Made by a program: the position numbers and the translations under genes
Shown here: positions 24,246 through 33,025 of the stretch, one piece after another
How the letters are laid out: every line of letters starts with the position of its first letter
Position numbering within the stretch: position 1 is the stretch's first letter
Assembly (NCBI RefSeq): GCF_017808105.1
Contig: NZ_JADBHF010000001.1
Location: forward strand, 434,001-498,000
Direction of reading: 5' to 3'
Length of the DNA: 64,000 nt
DNA from: Brevibacterium renqingii
GTDB taxonomy: Bacteria > Actinomycetota > Actinomycetes > Actinomycetales > Brevibacteriaceae
Notes under the pieces: generated by a model
What the model was told of the DNA's origin: nothing
Seen by the model: the letters and a program-made list of their open reading frames with translations, nothing else
The model's database searches: none

Positions 24246-25301
24246 TCAGTCCGACCGCACCGTGGTACGTGCTCGGCGAACTTGCGCGGCCAGCAGCCAG
24301 GTGAGGGCGAACAGCGCGCGGTGGCCGACGAGATTGTAGGCGGTCCCGAAGGTCTGCTGGACCGTGCCCAGACCGTTGACGCTCACATGAGGTGCCGATT
24401 CTCGATACCGTCTGGCGGTCGTCAGCTTCTGCCGCAGTGCGAGGGGACACTTCCGATGATGGAGGTCCTTGGTCGAGGACACAGCGTTCTTGGCCCGGAT
24501 GTATCCGGCCGCGGCACGCAATCTGGCCGACCCCAACTCGGCGGCGAATCCCTGGAGTGCGTCGTTGACGCTCATCAGCTCATCGTGTTTGCCGAGGTGG
24601 AACTGCAGAGTCACCGATGACGAGTTGTCCTGCCGGTAGTAGTAACCGAGCAGAGGCAGATGGACTGCGGAGACTGCTCCGCGGGCGACGGCGAGGTTGA
24701 ACAGCAGATCTTCGCCGAGGCTGATTCCGGCGGGAAAACGTGCGCCGGACCTCACCACGGTCCGGCGGCGGTACGCCTTGTTCCAGACTGTGTTGAGTGA
24801 TTCGTCGACGATCCTCGGGACCAGATAGTCGGGATCGAGCACTCGGCGGGGTCGGTTGCCCATGCTCCTCTCGCTCGTGCACCGGTGCCGGGGGACCAAC
24901 GCCCGGTCGCGCGCCTCGGCGAGGGCGAGCGAGTCGCCAGTGGTCTCAAACGTGACCACATCGACTCCTGAACAGTCGACACCGGCGACGGCGGCGAGCA
25001 GACAGGGACTGAGAATCTCGTCATCAGCATCGACGAACATGATCCATTCGCCTCGGGCGACGTCGAGCGCAGCGTTGCGCGCCCTCGACGCCCCGCCGTG
25101 GTCGGCGAGAAGACGCACCACACGGTCATCGGCCATGGCGAAGTCCTCGATGATCGCCGGCGTGGAATCTGTGGAGCCGTCATCGACGACGATGAGTTCG
25201 AGTTCCTCATGGCACTGGGCGAGTACCGAGCGGAGGCAGTCCGCGAGGAATCTCTCTCCGTTGTAGACGGGAACGATGACCGAGATCAGCTCATTCGACA
25301 T
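24246..25301 (-). CDS. Family 2 glycosyltransferase
   Basis: A 351-aa GT-A enzyme: ISVIVPVYNGERFLADCLRSV at the N terminus, ELIVVDDGSTDSTP, ASRARNAALD, EWIMFVDADDEI with the metal-binding Asp-x-Asp, and NKAYRR/GISLGEDLLFN in the acceptor region. Such enzymes transfer a sugar from a nucleotide donor to the lipid-linked repeat unit on the cytoplasmic face. The ATG at 25301 is chosen because the family's first beta strand begins just after it; it overlaps the end of the upstream glycosyltransferase by 11 bases and has GGAGAA 8 bases before it. The C-terminal 80 residues are basic and may contact the membrane. Donor and linkage are unknown. Confidence 0.92.
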   Translation of the reverse strand: MSNELISVIVPVYNGERFLADCLRSVLAQCHEELELIVVDDGSTDSTPAIIEDFAMADDRVVRLLADHGGASRARNAALDVARGEWIMFVDADDEILSPCLLAAVAGVDCSGVDVVTFETTGDSLALAEARDRALVPRHRCTSERSMGNRPRRVLDPDYLVPRIVDESLNTVWNKAYRRRTVVRSGARFPAGISLGEDLLFNLAVARGAVSAVHLPLLGYYYRQDNSSSVTLQFHLGKHDELMSVNDALQGFAAELGSARLRAAAGYIRAKNAVSSTKDLHHRKCPLALRQKLTTARRYRESAPHVSVNGLGTVQQTFGTAYNLVGHRALFALTWLLAAQVRRARTTVRSD

Positions 25302-26361
25302 GCTGATTCTTCTCCGCTGCAGGTGAGGCGGTTTCACTGCCGCTGACGGACGGCAGGAAACGACGTATCCCATCGGCCGCGTGTGAGTAGTCGAGAGTGC
25401 TGCGGTCGAAAGACATCGGTTCCAGCAACCGACCTGACGTCCAGTCAGCGGCGATCCGGTCAGCCAGTTCTCCAGCCTCGCCGTCAGCGGCGAAACGTGC
25501 CAAGGGAATATCGCGCACCCCTTTGACATCGAAGGCATAACTGGGGCATCCCATCGCCAGGCTCTCCAGCATGACTCGGGGAAGCCCTTCCCATTGCGAG
25601 GTGTGTACCAGGGCATGACTGCGCTCCAGAGCGGCGGCGGCGTCGCCGGCTCCGTTCGCGGTGACGATGCCCGACAGCCCCCGGCTCCCGACATCTGCGC
25701 GGATCTCGTTGCGGAATTCCCCTTCGCCGAGCATCTCCAAGCGGAAGACGACGCCGCTTTCGCGAAGATGAGCAGCGATGTCGAGGGCGAGGTGGGGGCG
25801 TTTCCGAGAGGAGAACTCTCCGATCCAGCAGAGACGGAGGGGCCCCTCCGGCAACGGTCTCACCGGGTAGTCGAGCAGATCGAGTCCGACTCCCGACGGC
25901 AGATGCAGGTGCGGACGGCCGGCGAACCGGGCAGCGAACCAGCGCTGATCGTCGGAGTTCAGCGAGATGACTCCGGCTGTGCGCGCCAAGAGTGCGCGTT
26001 CGACGAGGGGCCAGATACGATCTCCGATCGAGCGTGCGTCATTCCAGTGGAGACCGTGACAGAAGTAGACGACTGGGACCGTTCCGCCGGCCAGCCTCAC
26101 CAGCGCCGAGGCGGTCGCCGAATTCGTGACGACGACGTCGAGGTCTTTGCGTTCTGACCACCGTCGCAGTCCGGTCAGAGCCTTGATCATCCGCAGGTCG
26201 GGACGACGAGAGAGACCGGGGATCACTGTCGCCCGGGCGGCCTTCATCGGCGATCCCGCTGCGAAGCTGACGTAATGACCGTGTGAGCGCCATGATGCTG
26301 CGATCTCGATGAAGAAGGAGTCCAACATCCCGCCTGTGCTGGCCAACAGTCCGATTCTCAC
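25291..26361 (-). CDS. Family 4-like glycosyltransferase
   Basis: A 356-aa GT-B enzyme, started here at GTG 26361 to place the first beta strand VRIGLLASTGG at the N terminus; an in-frame ATG at 26400 is an alternative. Family marks are the acceptor-side Gly-rich loop, the linker followed by LRLCWIGEFSSRKRPHLALDIA, and the donor-binding EGLPRVMLESLAMGCP, which holds the E-x7-E motif. It is the first gene of a two-gene minus-strand unit with the GT2 gene, with overlapping ends. It probably adds one sugar of the repeat unit. Confidence 0.9.
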   Translation of the reverse strand: MRIGLLASTGGMLDSFFIEIAASWRSHGHYVSFAAGSPMKAARATVIPGLSRRPDLRMIKALTGLRRWSERKDLDVVVTNSATASALVRLAGGTVPVVYFCHGLHWNDARSIGDRIWPLVERALLARTAGVISLNSDDQRWFAARFAGRPHLHLPSGVGLDLLDYPVRPLPEGPLRLCWIGEFSSRKRPHLALDIAAHLRESGVVFRLEMLGEGEFRNEIRADVGSRGLSGIVTANGAGDAAAALERSHALVHTSQWEGLPRVMLESLAMGCPSYAFDVKGVRDIPLARFAADGEAGELADRIAADWTSGRLLEPMSFDRSTLDYSHAADGIRRFLPSVSGSETASPAAEKNQHVE

Positions 26362-26678
26362 TTCGTGCCACCGTCCTTGAGTCTGCGCACTGATCGACAT
26401 CCTCAGAATAGGAGGCGGAAGCAGGAGGCAGCAGGTGAAGCGGGGCGGAGTACGGATTCCCGCAAGCCCCCTGCGGTTCACCGTCGGGGCCCGGCCACAG
26501 AGCCGACTGAAGGTCTCTGAACAGCTGTTTTGCGTTGATCCTCGGTTGACCTCGCGAGCGAACCGAGTGGCTGAGTATCGGGTACCAGTGATGACCTGAA
26601 GGTGACAGAGTAATGACGCGAAGCTGTCCGGAGTCGACCCCCTAGTGACCGAGATTCCGTTGGGGAACTCTGGGCTTC
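26362..26678. other. 317-bp divergent promoter region between glycosyltransferases and dehydratase gene
   Basis: No gene is convincing. It must hold the promoters for the minus-strand glycosyltransferase pair and the plus-strand dehydratase operon. A TTGACC word at 26546 could be a -35 element, but I see no well-spaced -10 partner. Confidence 0.45.
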
Positions 26679-28643
26679 GTGAAAACTCTCAATGAACTCC
26701 CAGAACCCCTGTCAGCTCCCGGTGAGACCCAGCGCCGCCGGCTCTACTCCAGCTCTGTCGGGCTCGCCTGCATGGACGCGGCAGCCCTCATCGTCTCGTG
26801 GTTCCTCGTCGTCTCCCTCTTCGGGCGGGTCTGGGGAGGTGAGTTCTTCCTGCTTCTGCCGCTCCTGATCATCGGCCAGCTCGGCTTGGGCTACCTGCTC
26901 TCGCTCTACCGGAACCGATACCAGCTCGGGTCCGACCACGAGCTGCGCAATCAGGGAATGGTCGCGGCCATCCTCTTCGCCGGCACTTCTCTGGCGGGTG
27001 CAGTCCCCGAATACCGCGAGGACATTCCCTGGCTGCTGCTGGCGCTCCTCTTCGCACAGGCACTTATGATCTTTGCCAGGCAGCTGCTCCGAGTGCTCAG
27101 ACAACTGCGCCTTGTACCCGTGTCTGGAGAGCCTGTCGTCATCGTCGGTGCCGGGGACCTCGGTGCTTCGCTGGTCTCACAGATGATGGCCGACCCGCTC
27201 AGTCCGTATCGGCCCGTGGCGATCGTCGACGATGACTCCAGCAAGCTCCGGCAGCTCATCCACGGGGTCCCCGTCCGAGGAACGACCTCCGCCATCGCCG
27301 AGGTGGTCGCTTCCTCCAACGCAGCCGGTGTGATCGTCGGCATCGCCGACGCTCCTGCGAAGGTGTTCGCATCACTGGTGCGGCGTCTCGACTCGGACCA
27401 GATCTGGGTCAGGGCGGTGCCCTCTCCGCTGGATATGCTCTCTTCAGACGTCGGCATCTCTGACATCCGCGACCTCGACGTCACTGATCTCATCGGCAGA
27501 CCGGCGGCAGAGCCGGAGAGCGAGCAGATCTCCCGGCTCGTCGAGGGACGCACCGTCCTCGTCACCGGCGCAGGCGGATCGATCGGCTCGGAACTGTGTC
27601 GGATCATTTCCCGGCATGCTCCCCGTCGCCTGATCATGCTCGACCGTGACGAGTCCGAGCTGCACTCTCTGTGCATGAGCCTCGAAGGACGCGCTCTGAT
27701 GGACTCTCCGGACCTCGTCCTCGCCGATATCCGCGATTTTCCGGCTCTTGACCGTGCCTTCACCGAGCTCAAACCGGACATCGTCGTACACGCGGCCGCT
27801 CTCAAACACCTGCCGATGCTCGAGAGCTACCCTGCCGAAGGGTGGAAGACCAACGTGCACGGTTCGCTCAATGTGCTGCGTGCGGCCCAGAAACACGGCG
27901 TGGGGCGCTTCGTGAACATCTCCACGGATAAGGCCGCGAACCCCAGCAGCGAGCTCGGGCGGTCGAAGTTCGTCGCGGAGCGATTCACTGCCCACTTTGC
28001 TGCGGCAACCGGTCTTCCCTACGTCTCAGTGCGGTTCGGAAACGTCCTCGGCTCGCGTGGATCAGTGCTCATCTCATTCGCCGACCAGATCCGACGCGGC
28101 GGACCGCTGACCGTGACCCATCCCGATGTCACACGTTTCTTCATGACCATTCCCGAGGCTTGCCTGCTGGTTCTGCGCGCCGCTGCTCTGGGCAGCAGCG
28201 GGCAGACGCAGGTGCTGGACATGGGCGAACCTGTGCGCATCGTCGAACTCGCCAAGCGGCTGATGGCGGTGACGGGGCGAACGTGCCCCATCGTCTACAC
28301 AGGGCTGCGCGCTGGAGAGAAGCTGAATGAAGAGCTCTTCTCCCCGGAGGAGCTTGATCGAACCTCGGCAAATGGGGTGTCGTGGACTGTCGACGTGCCG
28401 CCTCTGGACCCCGATGCGGTGCCTGACGCGGCGGCGTCGCTCGAGGACATTCGGAGCTGCTACCTCATCACGGTCGATGCCGCGGAATCACCTCTGGCAG
28501 CGGCTTCGGCAACCGGTCGGGCGGATGACGCAGACGTCGGGGAACCAGCAGCGGCGGCTCCCGCCTCCCGGGAGAAACCCAGCATCGATGCCGACGACCG
28601 CGAGGCAGCGGCCCTCGGACTGACCGCACAGGGACGGGCGTGA
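26679..28643 (+). CDS. Membrane-bound CapD/PglF-type nucleotide-sugar dehydratase/epimerase
   Basis: A 654-aa polysaccharide biosynthesis protein: four N-terminal membrane helices (about 28-145), a first Rossmann domain (VVIVGAGDLGASLVSQM) and a second, extended-SDR Rossmann domain from VTGAGGSIGSEL (about 294). Further marks are HAAALKHLPMLE, NISTDKAANPSSELGRSK in the catalytic region and VRFGNVLGSRGSV. PglF, WbpM and FlaA1 relatives convert UDP-GlcNAc to the 4-keto-6-deoxy sugar. The usual Met of the VMG motif is Leu here. The C-terminal 60 residues are Ala/Asp-rich and not part of the fold. It heads a coupled plus-strand operon with an aminotransferase, which together fit synthesis of a 4-amino-4,6-dideoxy sugar. 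GTG start. Confidence 0.9.
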   Translation: MKTLNELPEPLSAPGETQRRRLYSSSVGLACMDAAALIVSWFLVVSLFGRVWGGEFFLLLPLLIIGQLGLGYLLSLYRNRYQLGSDHELRNQGMVAAILFAGTSLAGAVPEYREDIPWLLLALLFAQALMIFARQLLRVLRQLRLVPVSGEPVVIVGAGDLGASLVSQMMADPLSPYRPVAIVDDDSSKLRQLIHGVPVRGTTSAIAEVVASSNAAGVIVGIADAPAKVFASLVRRLDSDQIWVRAVPSPLDMLSSDVGISDIRDLDVTDLIGRPAAEPESEQISRLVEGRTVLVTGAGGSIGSELCRIISRHAPRRLIMLDRDESELHSLCMSLEGRALMDSPDLVLADIRDFPALDRAFTELKPDIVVHAAALKHLPMLESYPAEGWKTNVHGSLNVLRAAQKHGVGRFVNISTDKAANPSSELGRSKFVAERFTAHFAAATGLPYVSVRFGNVLGSRGSVLISFADQIRRGGPLTVTHPDVTRFFMTIPEACLLVLRAAALGSSGQTQVLDMGEPVRIVELAKRLMAVTGRTCPIVYTGLRAGEKLNEELFSPEELDRTSANGVSWTVDVPPLDPDAVPDAAASLEDIRSCYLITVDAAESPLAAASATGRADDADVGEPAAAAPASREKPSIDADDREAAALGLTAQGRA

Positions 28644-29773
28644 TGGAGATACGGATTCCCCTCTGCCTCCCCTCCGTGGGAGAGCTGGAAGAACAGGCGA
28701 TCGTCTCTGCTCTGCGTTCAGGCTGGGTCGCCCCGGCCGGACCTCAGCTCGCCGAGTTCGAGTCGCGGCTGGCAGCCGTCACGGGCCGTAAACATGCGGT
28801 GGCGGTGAGCTCCGGAACCGCGGCGCTGCACCTTGCCCTGCTCTCGCAGGGGATCGGGCGCGGCGACCGAGTAGCGGTACCGACGCTCACCTTCGCAGCG
28901 ACGGTCAACGCCGTCTACTATGTAGGCGCCGAACCGGTCTTCATCGACTGCGACGAGGCGGGTCTGATGGACTCATCTGTCCTCGAAGCCGCATGCTCTG
29001 AGGCGCTGCCCTCGGACCGACCGATCCGGGCGGTGCTGCCTGTCGATCTCTACGGCAGGCCGGCCGACTATCAGCGCATCGTCCGAATCGCCGAGACATA
29101 CGGAGCCGTCGTCATCTCCGACGCTGCAGAATCGCTGGGCGCCGGAACCTGCGACGCCCCGGCCGGATCCTTCGGAGCCGTCGCGGCGGTGTCTTTCAAC
29201 GGCAATAAGATCATCACGACCTCCTCGGGTGGGGCGGTTCTGTGTTCCGATCTGGAGACCGCCGAACGGGTGCGCTATCTCTCGACACAGGCGAGGCAGC
29301 CGGTGCTCCACTATGAGCACACCGAGGTGGGGTACAACTACCGCCTGTCCAATCTCCTCGCTGCTCTGGGCACTGCGCAGCTTGAGCGGCTCGAAGCGAT
29401 CGTGGAAAGGAAACGCGAACATCACCACGGCTATGCTCAGGCGCTGGCCCGCATCGCAGGACTGGACCTGCTCTCCGCCGCTGACGGCAACTGCTGGATG
29501 AGTGTCCTCATCGTCGGCCCGGAGTCGGGCACAGATGCGTGGACGTTGGGAGAGACCCTGCTGCACCGCGGCATAGAAACACGTCCGGTGTTCAAGCCGA
29601 TGCACTTGCAACCCGTCCACACCGGTTGCGATCTGCGCTATATCACCGGACGCGCCGAAGCGCTGTACGGCACCGGTCTGGCATTGCCGTCGAGCACAGA
29701 CCTGACTGCGGACGACAGAAACATGGTCGCTGCCGAGATCGGTGCTGCCATCGGAGAGGCGGTCACGGTATGA
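28640..29773 (+). CDS. DegT/DnrJ/EryC1/StrS-family sugar aminotransferase (PglE-like)
   Basis: A 377-aa PLP enzyme with the family's N-terminal LCLPSVGELEEQAIVSALRSGWVAP, the VSSGTAALHLALL phosphate-binding region, ISDAAESLGA (the Asp that pairs with the pyridine nitrogen) and SFNGNKIITTSSGGAV, in which Lys190 is the Schiff-base residue. These aminotransferases act on keto-sugars such as the product of the preceding dehydratase, giving UDP-4-amino sugars as in bacillosamine synthesis. The start is GTG (28640) overlapping the dehydratase stop as GTGA, with an ATG 3 bases later. The stop overlaps the next gene as ATGA. Confidence 0.92.
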   Translation: MMEIRIPLCLPSVGELEEQAIVSALRSGWVAPAGPQLAEFESRLAAVTGRKHAVAVSSGTAALHLALLSQGIGRGDRVAVPTLTFAATVNAVYYVGAEPVFIDCDEAGLMDSSVLEAACSEALPSDRPIRAVLPVDLYGRPADYQRIVRIAETYGAVVISDAAESLGAGTCDAPAGSFGAVAAVSFNGNKIITTSSGGAVLCSDLETAERVRYLSTQARQPVLHYEHTEVGYNYRLSNLLAALGTAQLERLEAIVERKREHHHGYAQALARIAGLDLLSAADGNCWMSVLIVGPESGTDAWTLGETLLHRGIETRPVFKPMHLQPVHTGCDLRYITGRAEALYGTGLALPSSTDLTADDRNMVAAEIGAAIGEAVTV

Positions 29774-30753
29774 GAAAGCGGGCTGCAGTCCTCTGCACGG
29801 GGCTCACGGTCGTCGCACTGCTTGTTCTCGGAGCAGGGCTCGGCGCCTACAACGGGTATCTCGCAATGGCCTGGGACAGGGGCGTGACGACAATCGACGA
29901 CTCCGATCTCGCGGCGCAGCTGAGTGTGCCGACCGAGACCGAGACATCTGCGGAATCCTCGGCCGTCGACATACTCCTCATCGGCACCGGGGAGCCGCGG
30001 AACGAAGTGGGAGTCGCCGCTGCCAGCGAGATCGCCGCCGATCTCGTCATGCTCGCCCACATCCCCGCGGATCGGAGCGGAATCCAGCTCGTCTCGATTC
30101 CGGATGATGCCTCGGTGAGTGTGCCGGGAGGCGGCCACGACACGATCGAGGCCGCTGTCTCACTCGGCCTGCCGATGGCAGTGCGAACCGTGTCGAATCT
30201 CCTCGGAACGGGGATCGATCATGTGGTCCTCGTCGACCTGGCCATGCTCGACACCGTGGCGGCGCTCCTCGGAGGAATCGAGGTCGAGTCGACGGTGGCC
30301 TTCGAATCCGATGGACACAATTTCACCTCGGGGCCGAACCTGCTCGACAGCTCCTCCGCGCTCGCCTTCTTCAGCGGACATGGTGCGTTGCCGGAAGGGA
30401 AGCTGCAGCGCACACACAATCGACAGGAATTCATCCGTGCCGCCGGCTCTCAGCTGGTGGCGACGGGCCATCTGTCCGAGCCATTGAAGATGTCTGCCGT
30501 CATCACCGAGATCAGTCCCTATCTGAGCGTGGACTCAGGGCTCGACGCCAGCACGCTCGTGGGACTCGGCTCGCAGCTGAGGGCAATCAGTGAGGACGAT
30601 ATCGACTTCATCACCTTACCGGCCGCAGGCGATGATGCCACGGACGACGGACGGCTTCGAGCGGACAGATATGACGTGGAGGAGTTGAAACGATCGATCG
30701 CTGCCGATTCCGTCGGCGACTACGCTGCCGAAGCGACGGTGCGACTCCGATGA
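29770..30753 (+). CDS. LytR-CpsA-Psr family protein with several key residues replaced
   Basis: A 327-aa protein with one N-terminal membrane helix (about 5-30) and an extracytoplasmic LCP domain. LCP enzymes transfer lipid-linked glycans to peptidoglycan, so they often close capsule operons. The order of blocks is recognisable: AADLVMLAHI, LVSIPDD, GIDHVVLVDLAMLDTVAALLGGIEV and LQRTHNRQEFIRAAG. But the SIPRD motif reads SIPDD, the Lys of the DKINAA block is replaced (HDTIEAA), and the two Arg of the AL-x-Y-x-R-x-R motif are absent (ALAFFSGHG). Only the first Asp and the later Arg and Gln remain. It may have lost phosphotransferase activity or be a divergent member. It is coupled by ATGA overlaps on both sides. 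Confidence 0.8.
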   Translation: MRKRAAVLCTGLTVVALLVLGAGLGAYNGYLAMAWDRGVTTIDDSDLAAQLSVPTETETSAESSAVDILLIGTGEPRNEVGVAAASEIAADLVMLAHIPADRSGIQLVSIPDDASVSVPGGGHDTIEAAVSLGLPMAVRTVSNLLGTGIDHVVLVDLAMLDTVAALLGGIEVESTVAFESDGHNFTSGPNLLDSSSALAFFSGHGALPEGKLQRTHNRQEFIRAAGSQLVATGHLSEPLKMSAVITEISPYLSVDSGLDASTLVGLGSQLRAISEDDIDFITLPAAGDDATDDGRLRADRYDVEELKRSIAADSVGDYAAEATVRLR

Positions 30754-33002
30754 TCGACCAAGCCGCACTGCGACTGACCGCAGCTCAGATGCGGGACCAG
30801 TTCGATCTCGCCGAAGACGAGGCTGCGGCGCTGCAGATCGCCAGCGGTGGCTGGGTGTCCTTCGCCAGAGCGGCCATCGACGCCGTCGAGTCCAGTGGGC
30901 GGGGACTGCTCGAAATCGTGAGCTCCTCAGCTCTGGCAGATTTTGTGGTGGCGCACACGGACGAGTTCTCGCTGTCACTCTCACCTGCGGACCAACGTGC
31001 GCTCGGAGTGCTGTCGCTGCTCGACGGATTCGACGACGATGTGGCCGAGATCGCTCTGGAAGTGGCTTTCGAACAATGGCCGGAGCCACTCCGGGCCGAT
31101 GTTCCCACGGTGCTTCTGCGCCTGCAGATCTCGGGGGCGGTGATCTCTGGGCCGGGGGGCACCCCATGGCACGTGCCCGTCCTCGTCGCGGCGTGGGCCC
31201 GCAAAGCTCTCACCGAGAGCACGCCGGATGGCGAGGCTGAGACAGCCGAAAGCTCTCTGGCCGAGGCTCTCACCGCACAGGTGGAACTGTCGGGGTCTAC
31301 GGACGCTCTGCTGTTGGACAACGCGGTTGTCTTAGCCCGCAGGACACGTCAATGGAGGCTGCTCGATCGTTTATTCCTCACCTGCGGGTACCCGATCTTC
31401 TATCTCTTTCCCCGGTCCAGCATCCCGGCGTTCGCCCGCCTGCCGGCGCCGGCTCTGCGAGCTGTTCCGGAGCTCGAAGAGGTCACAGCGGTGGCGACCA
31501 TGGCACACGACGCCCTGCTCAGCCGAGACCCTGGCTCCGAAGTGGGCTTCCCGGAAACGGCCCGTGCTTGCGTGGCCCGTTTGACCGCGCCGGGGGCATC
31601 GCACGTCAGATACACGGTGCAACCGGATCAAGGCGACTCAGAAGACGAATCCCAGCAAATCGAAGAGATCGGAACTTCCATGAGATTCCATGCAGTGATG
31701 AATGAGATGGCACGCCTCGGCAACGCAGGGGAACACCGCACCGCAGCCGAGTCGGGAGCCTCCTGGACCGCAAGCGGAGTGGCTCGGCGTTCACGCCGAG
31801 TCGTCCGCCTGCAGGCATCGATTCACAGCGTACTGGCCGAGGAACCCGGTCGCGCGCTGGCGCTGCTGCGGTCGATCGAGGACGAGGTGAAGGAGGAGGC
31901 CGCGCTGGGGGACTTTCTTCCGCCGGCCGTCATCGCGTGGTCTGCTCTGGCGTCGTATCTCGCGGGAGATCAAGAGCGTGCCGATGCAGAGCTCGCTGAG
32001 TTCGCGCTGTTCGACGACCCTCCGTTCGTGCAGGAGCAGACCTTCCGGTCCGCGGCGCTCGTCGTTCAGGCCTACCGCAGTCTCGACGCCTTGAATCTGG
32101 TCGATGTCGAAGCGGTGGTGCGACGGATGCGCGATTATCCGGACATGGGCGAACTCTGGTATCACGTGCCGATCATCGAGCGGAAACTCTTTCAGCTGGT
32201 GGCAACCTCAAGGTCCGCTCTGCTGCGGTCAGAGGAGTCGATCAATGTCCACGCGTACAGGGCCGCTTCCGACAGACGGATCGAGTCTCTGGTCGCCTCA
32301 CGCATCGGTATGCTCATCAGTCTCGGACAGCTGCATCGAGCGGAGACTCTGCTGGAGTCGGTCTCCGGACCTCATGGCATCGGGCAGGTGCTCCAGGCTC
32401 GCGGCGAATTGGCGGCAGGACGCAATGGAGCGGCTGTGCGAATCGCTGAGGCACAGTACTACGAGAATCATATCTGCACTCGGGACAGGGCTGAGCTCAC
32501 GGGAATCAAAGCCGCCGCACTGCTTCGCCTCGGCGACAAGGAGGAGGCACTGGATTCTTTCGCGGAACTGCTGGAACTCTCGGTGTTGGTGGGGTCGCTG
32601 CTGCCGGTCGTTCAGATGCCCATCGTCGAACGACGCGAACTCCTCCGCGCCAGTGCAGACAAGCCCGTGTGGCAGAAGATCGCGAGAATCATATCCCCGT
32701 CAGCCGGCGACGAGCTCAACGTCGAAAGCACACCGGAAGCCTTGATCGGACGATTGGGCAGCCTCGGTGCGGCCGTCGTCGGAGTGGTGGACTTTCCTAC
32801 GCTCGGTCACCGCGAGATGGTCCTGCTCGAAAGTCTCGGACGGGGGGCGAGCGTTGCCGAAATCGCCCACGATCTCAGGTTGGTTCAGGGCACGGTCAAG
32901 AACAATCTCTCGTCCCTCTATCGCAAACTCGGCGTCAACAGCCGGGACGCGGCAGTCGCCCGTGCCCGGAGCCTCGGCTATCTCGATGCCGGCGGTGCCT
33001 AG
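30750..33002 (+). CDS. LuxR-family regulator of STAND type lacking the ATPase head
   Basis: A 750-aa protein starting in an ATGA overlap with the LCP gene. Its first 50 residues (LTAAQMRDQFDLAEDEAAAL, then GGWVSFARAAID) resemble the region that follows the nucleotide-binding domain in MalT-like regulators, where the family has DLRFT-x-x-EA...T-x-GWPAG. No Walker A or B motif exists anywhere upstream in frame. A long helical repeat region follows and the C terminus is a LuxR domain (LGHREMVLLESLGRGASVAE, LVQGTVKNNLSSLYRKLGV). It thus looks like a regulator that has lost, or never had, the ATPase switch and kept the sensor arm and DNA-binding domain. As the last gene of the dehydratase-aminotransferase-LCP operon it is probably co-expressed with the sugar genes. 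Confidence 0.83.
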   Translation: MIDQAALRLTAAQMRDQFDLAEDEAAALQIASGGWVSFARAAIDAVESSGRGLLEIVSSSALADFVVAHTDEFSLSLSPADQRALGVLSLLDGFDDDVAEIALEVAFEQWPEPLRADVPTVLLRLQISGAVISGPGGTPWHVPVLVAAWARKALTESTPDGEAETAESSLAEALTAQVELSGSTDALLLDNAVVLARRTRQWRLLDRLFLTCGYPIFYLFPRSSIPAFARLPAPALRAVPELEEVTAVATMAHDALLSRDPGSEVGFPETARACVARLTAPGASHVRYTVQPDQGDSEDESQQIEEIGTSMRFHAVMNEMARLGNAGEHRTAAESGASWTASGVARRSRRVVRLQASIHSVLAEEPGRALALLRSIEDEVKEEAALGDFLPPAVIAWSALASYLAGDQERADAELAEFALFDDPPFVQEQTFRSAALVVQAYRSLDALNLVDVEAVVRRMRDYPDMGELWYHVPIIERKLFQLVATSRSALLRSEESINVHAYRAASDRRIESLVASRIGMLISLGQLHRAETLLESVSGPHGIGQVLQARGELAAGRNGAAVRIAEAQYYENHICTRDRAELTGIKAAALLRLGDKEEALDSFAELLELSVLVGSLLPVVQMPIVERRELLRASADKPVWQKIARIISPSAGDELNVESTPEALIGRLGSLGAAVVGVVDFPTLGHREMVLLESLGRGASVAEIAHDLRLVQGTVKNNLSSLYRKLGVNSRDAAVARARSLGYLDAGGA

Positions 33003-33025
33003 CGGAGGATCCGACTCTTCCGTGA

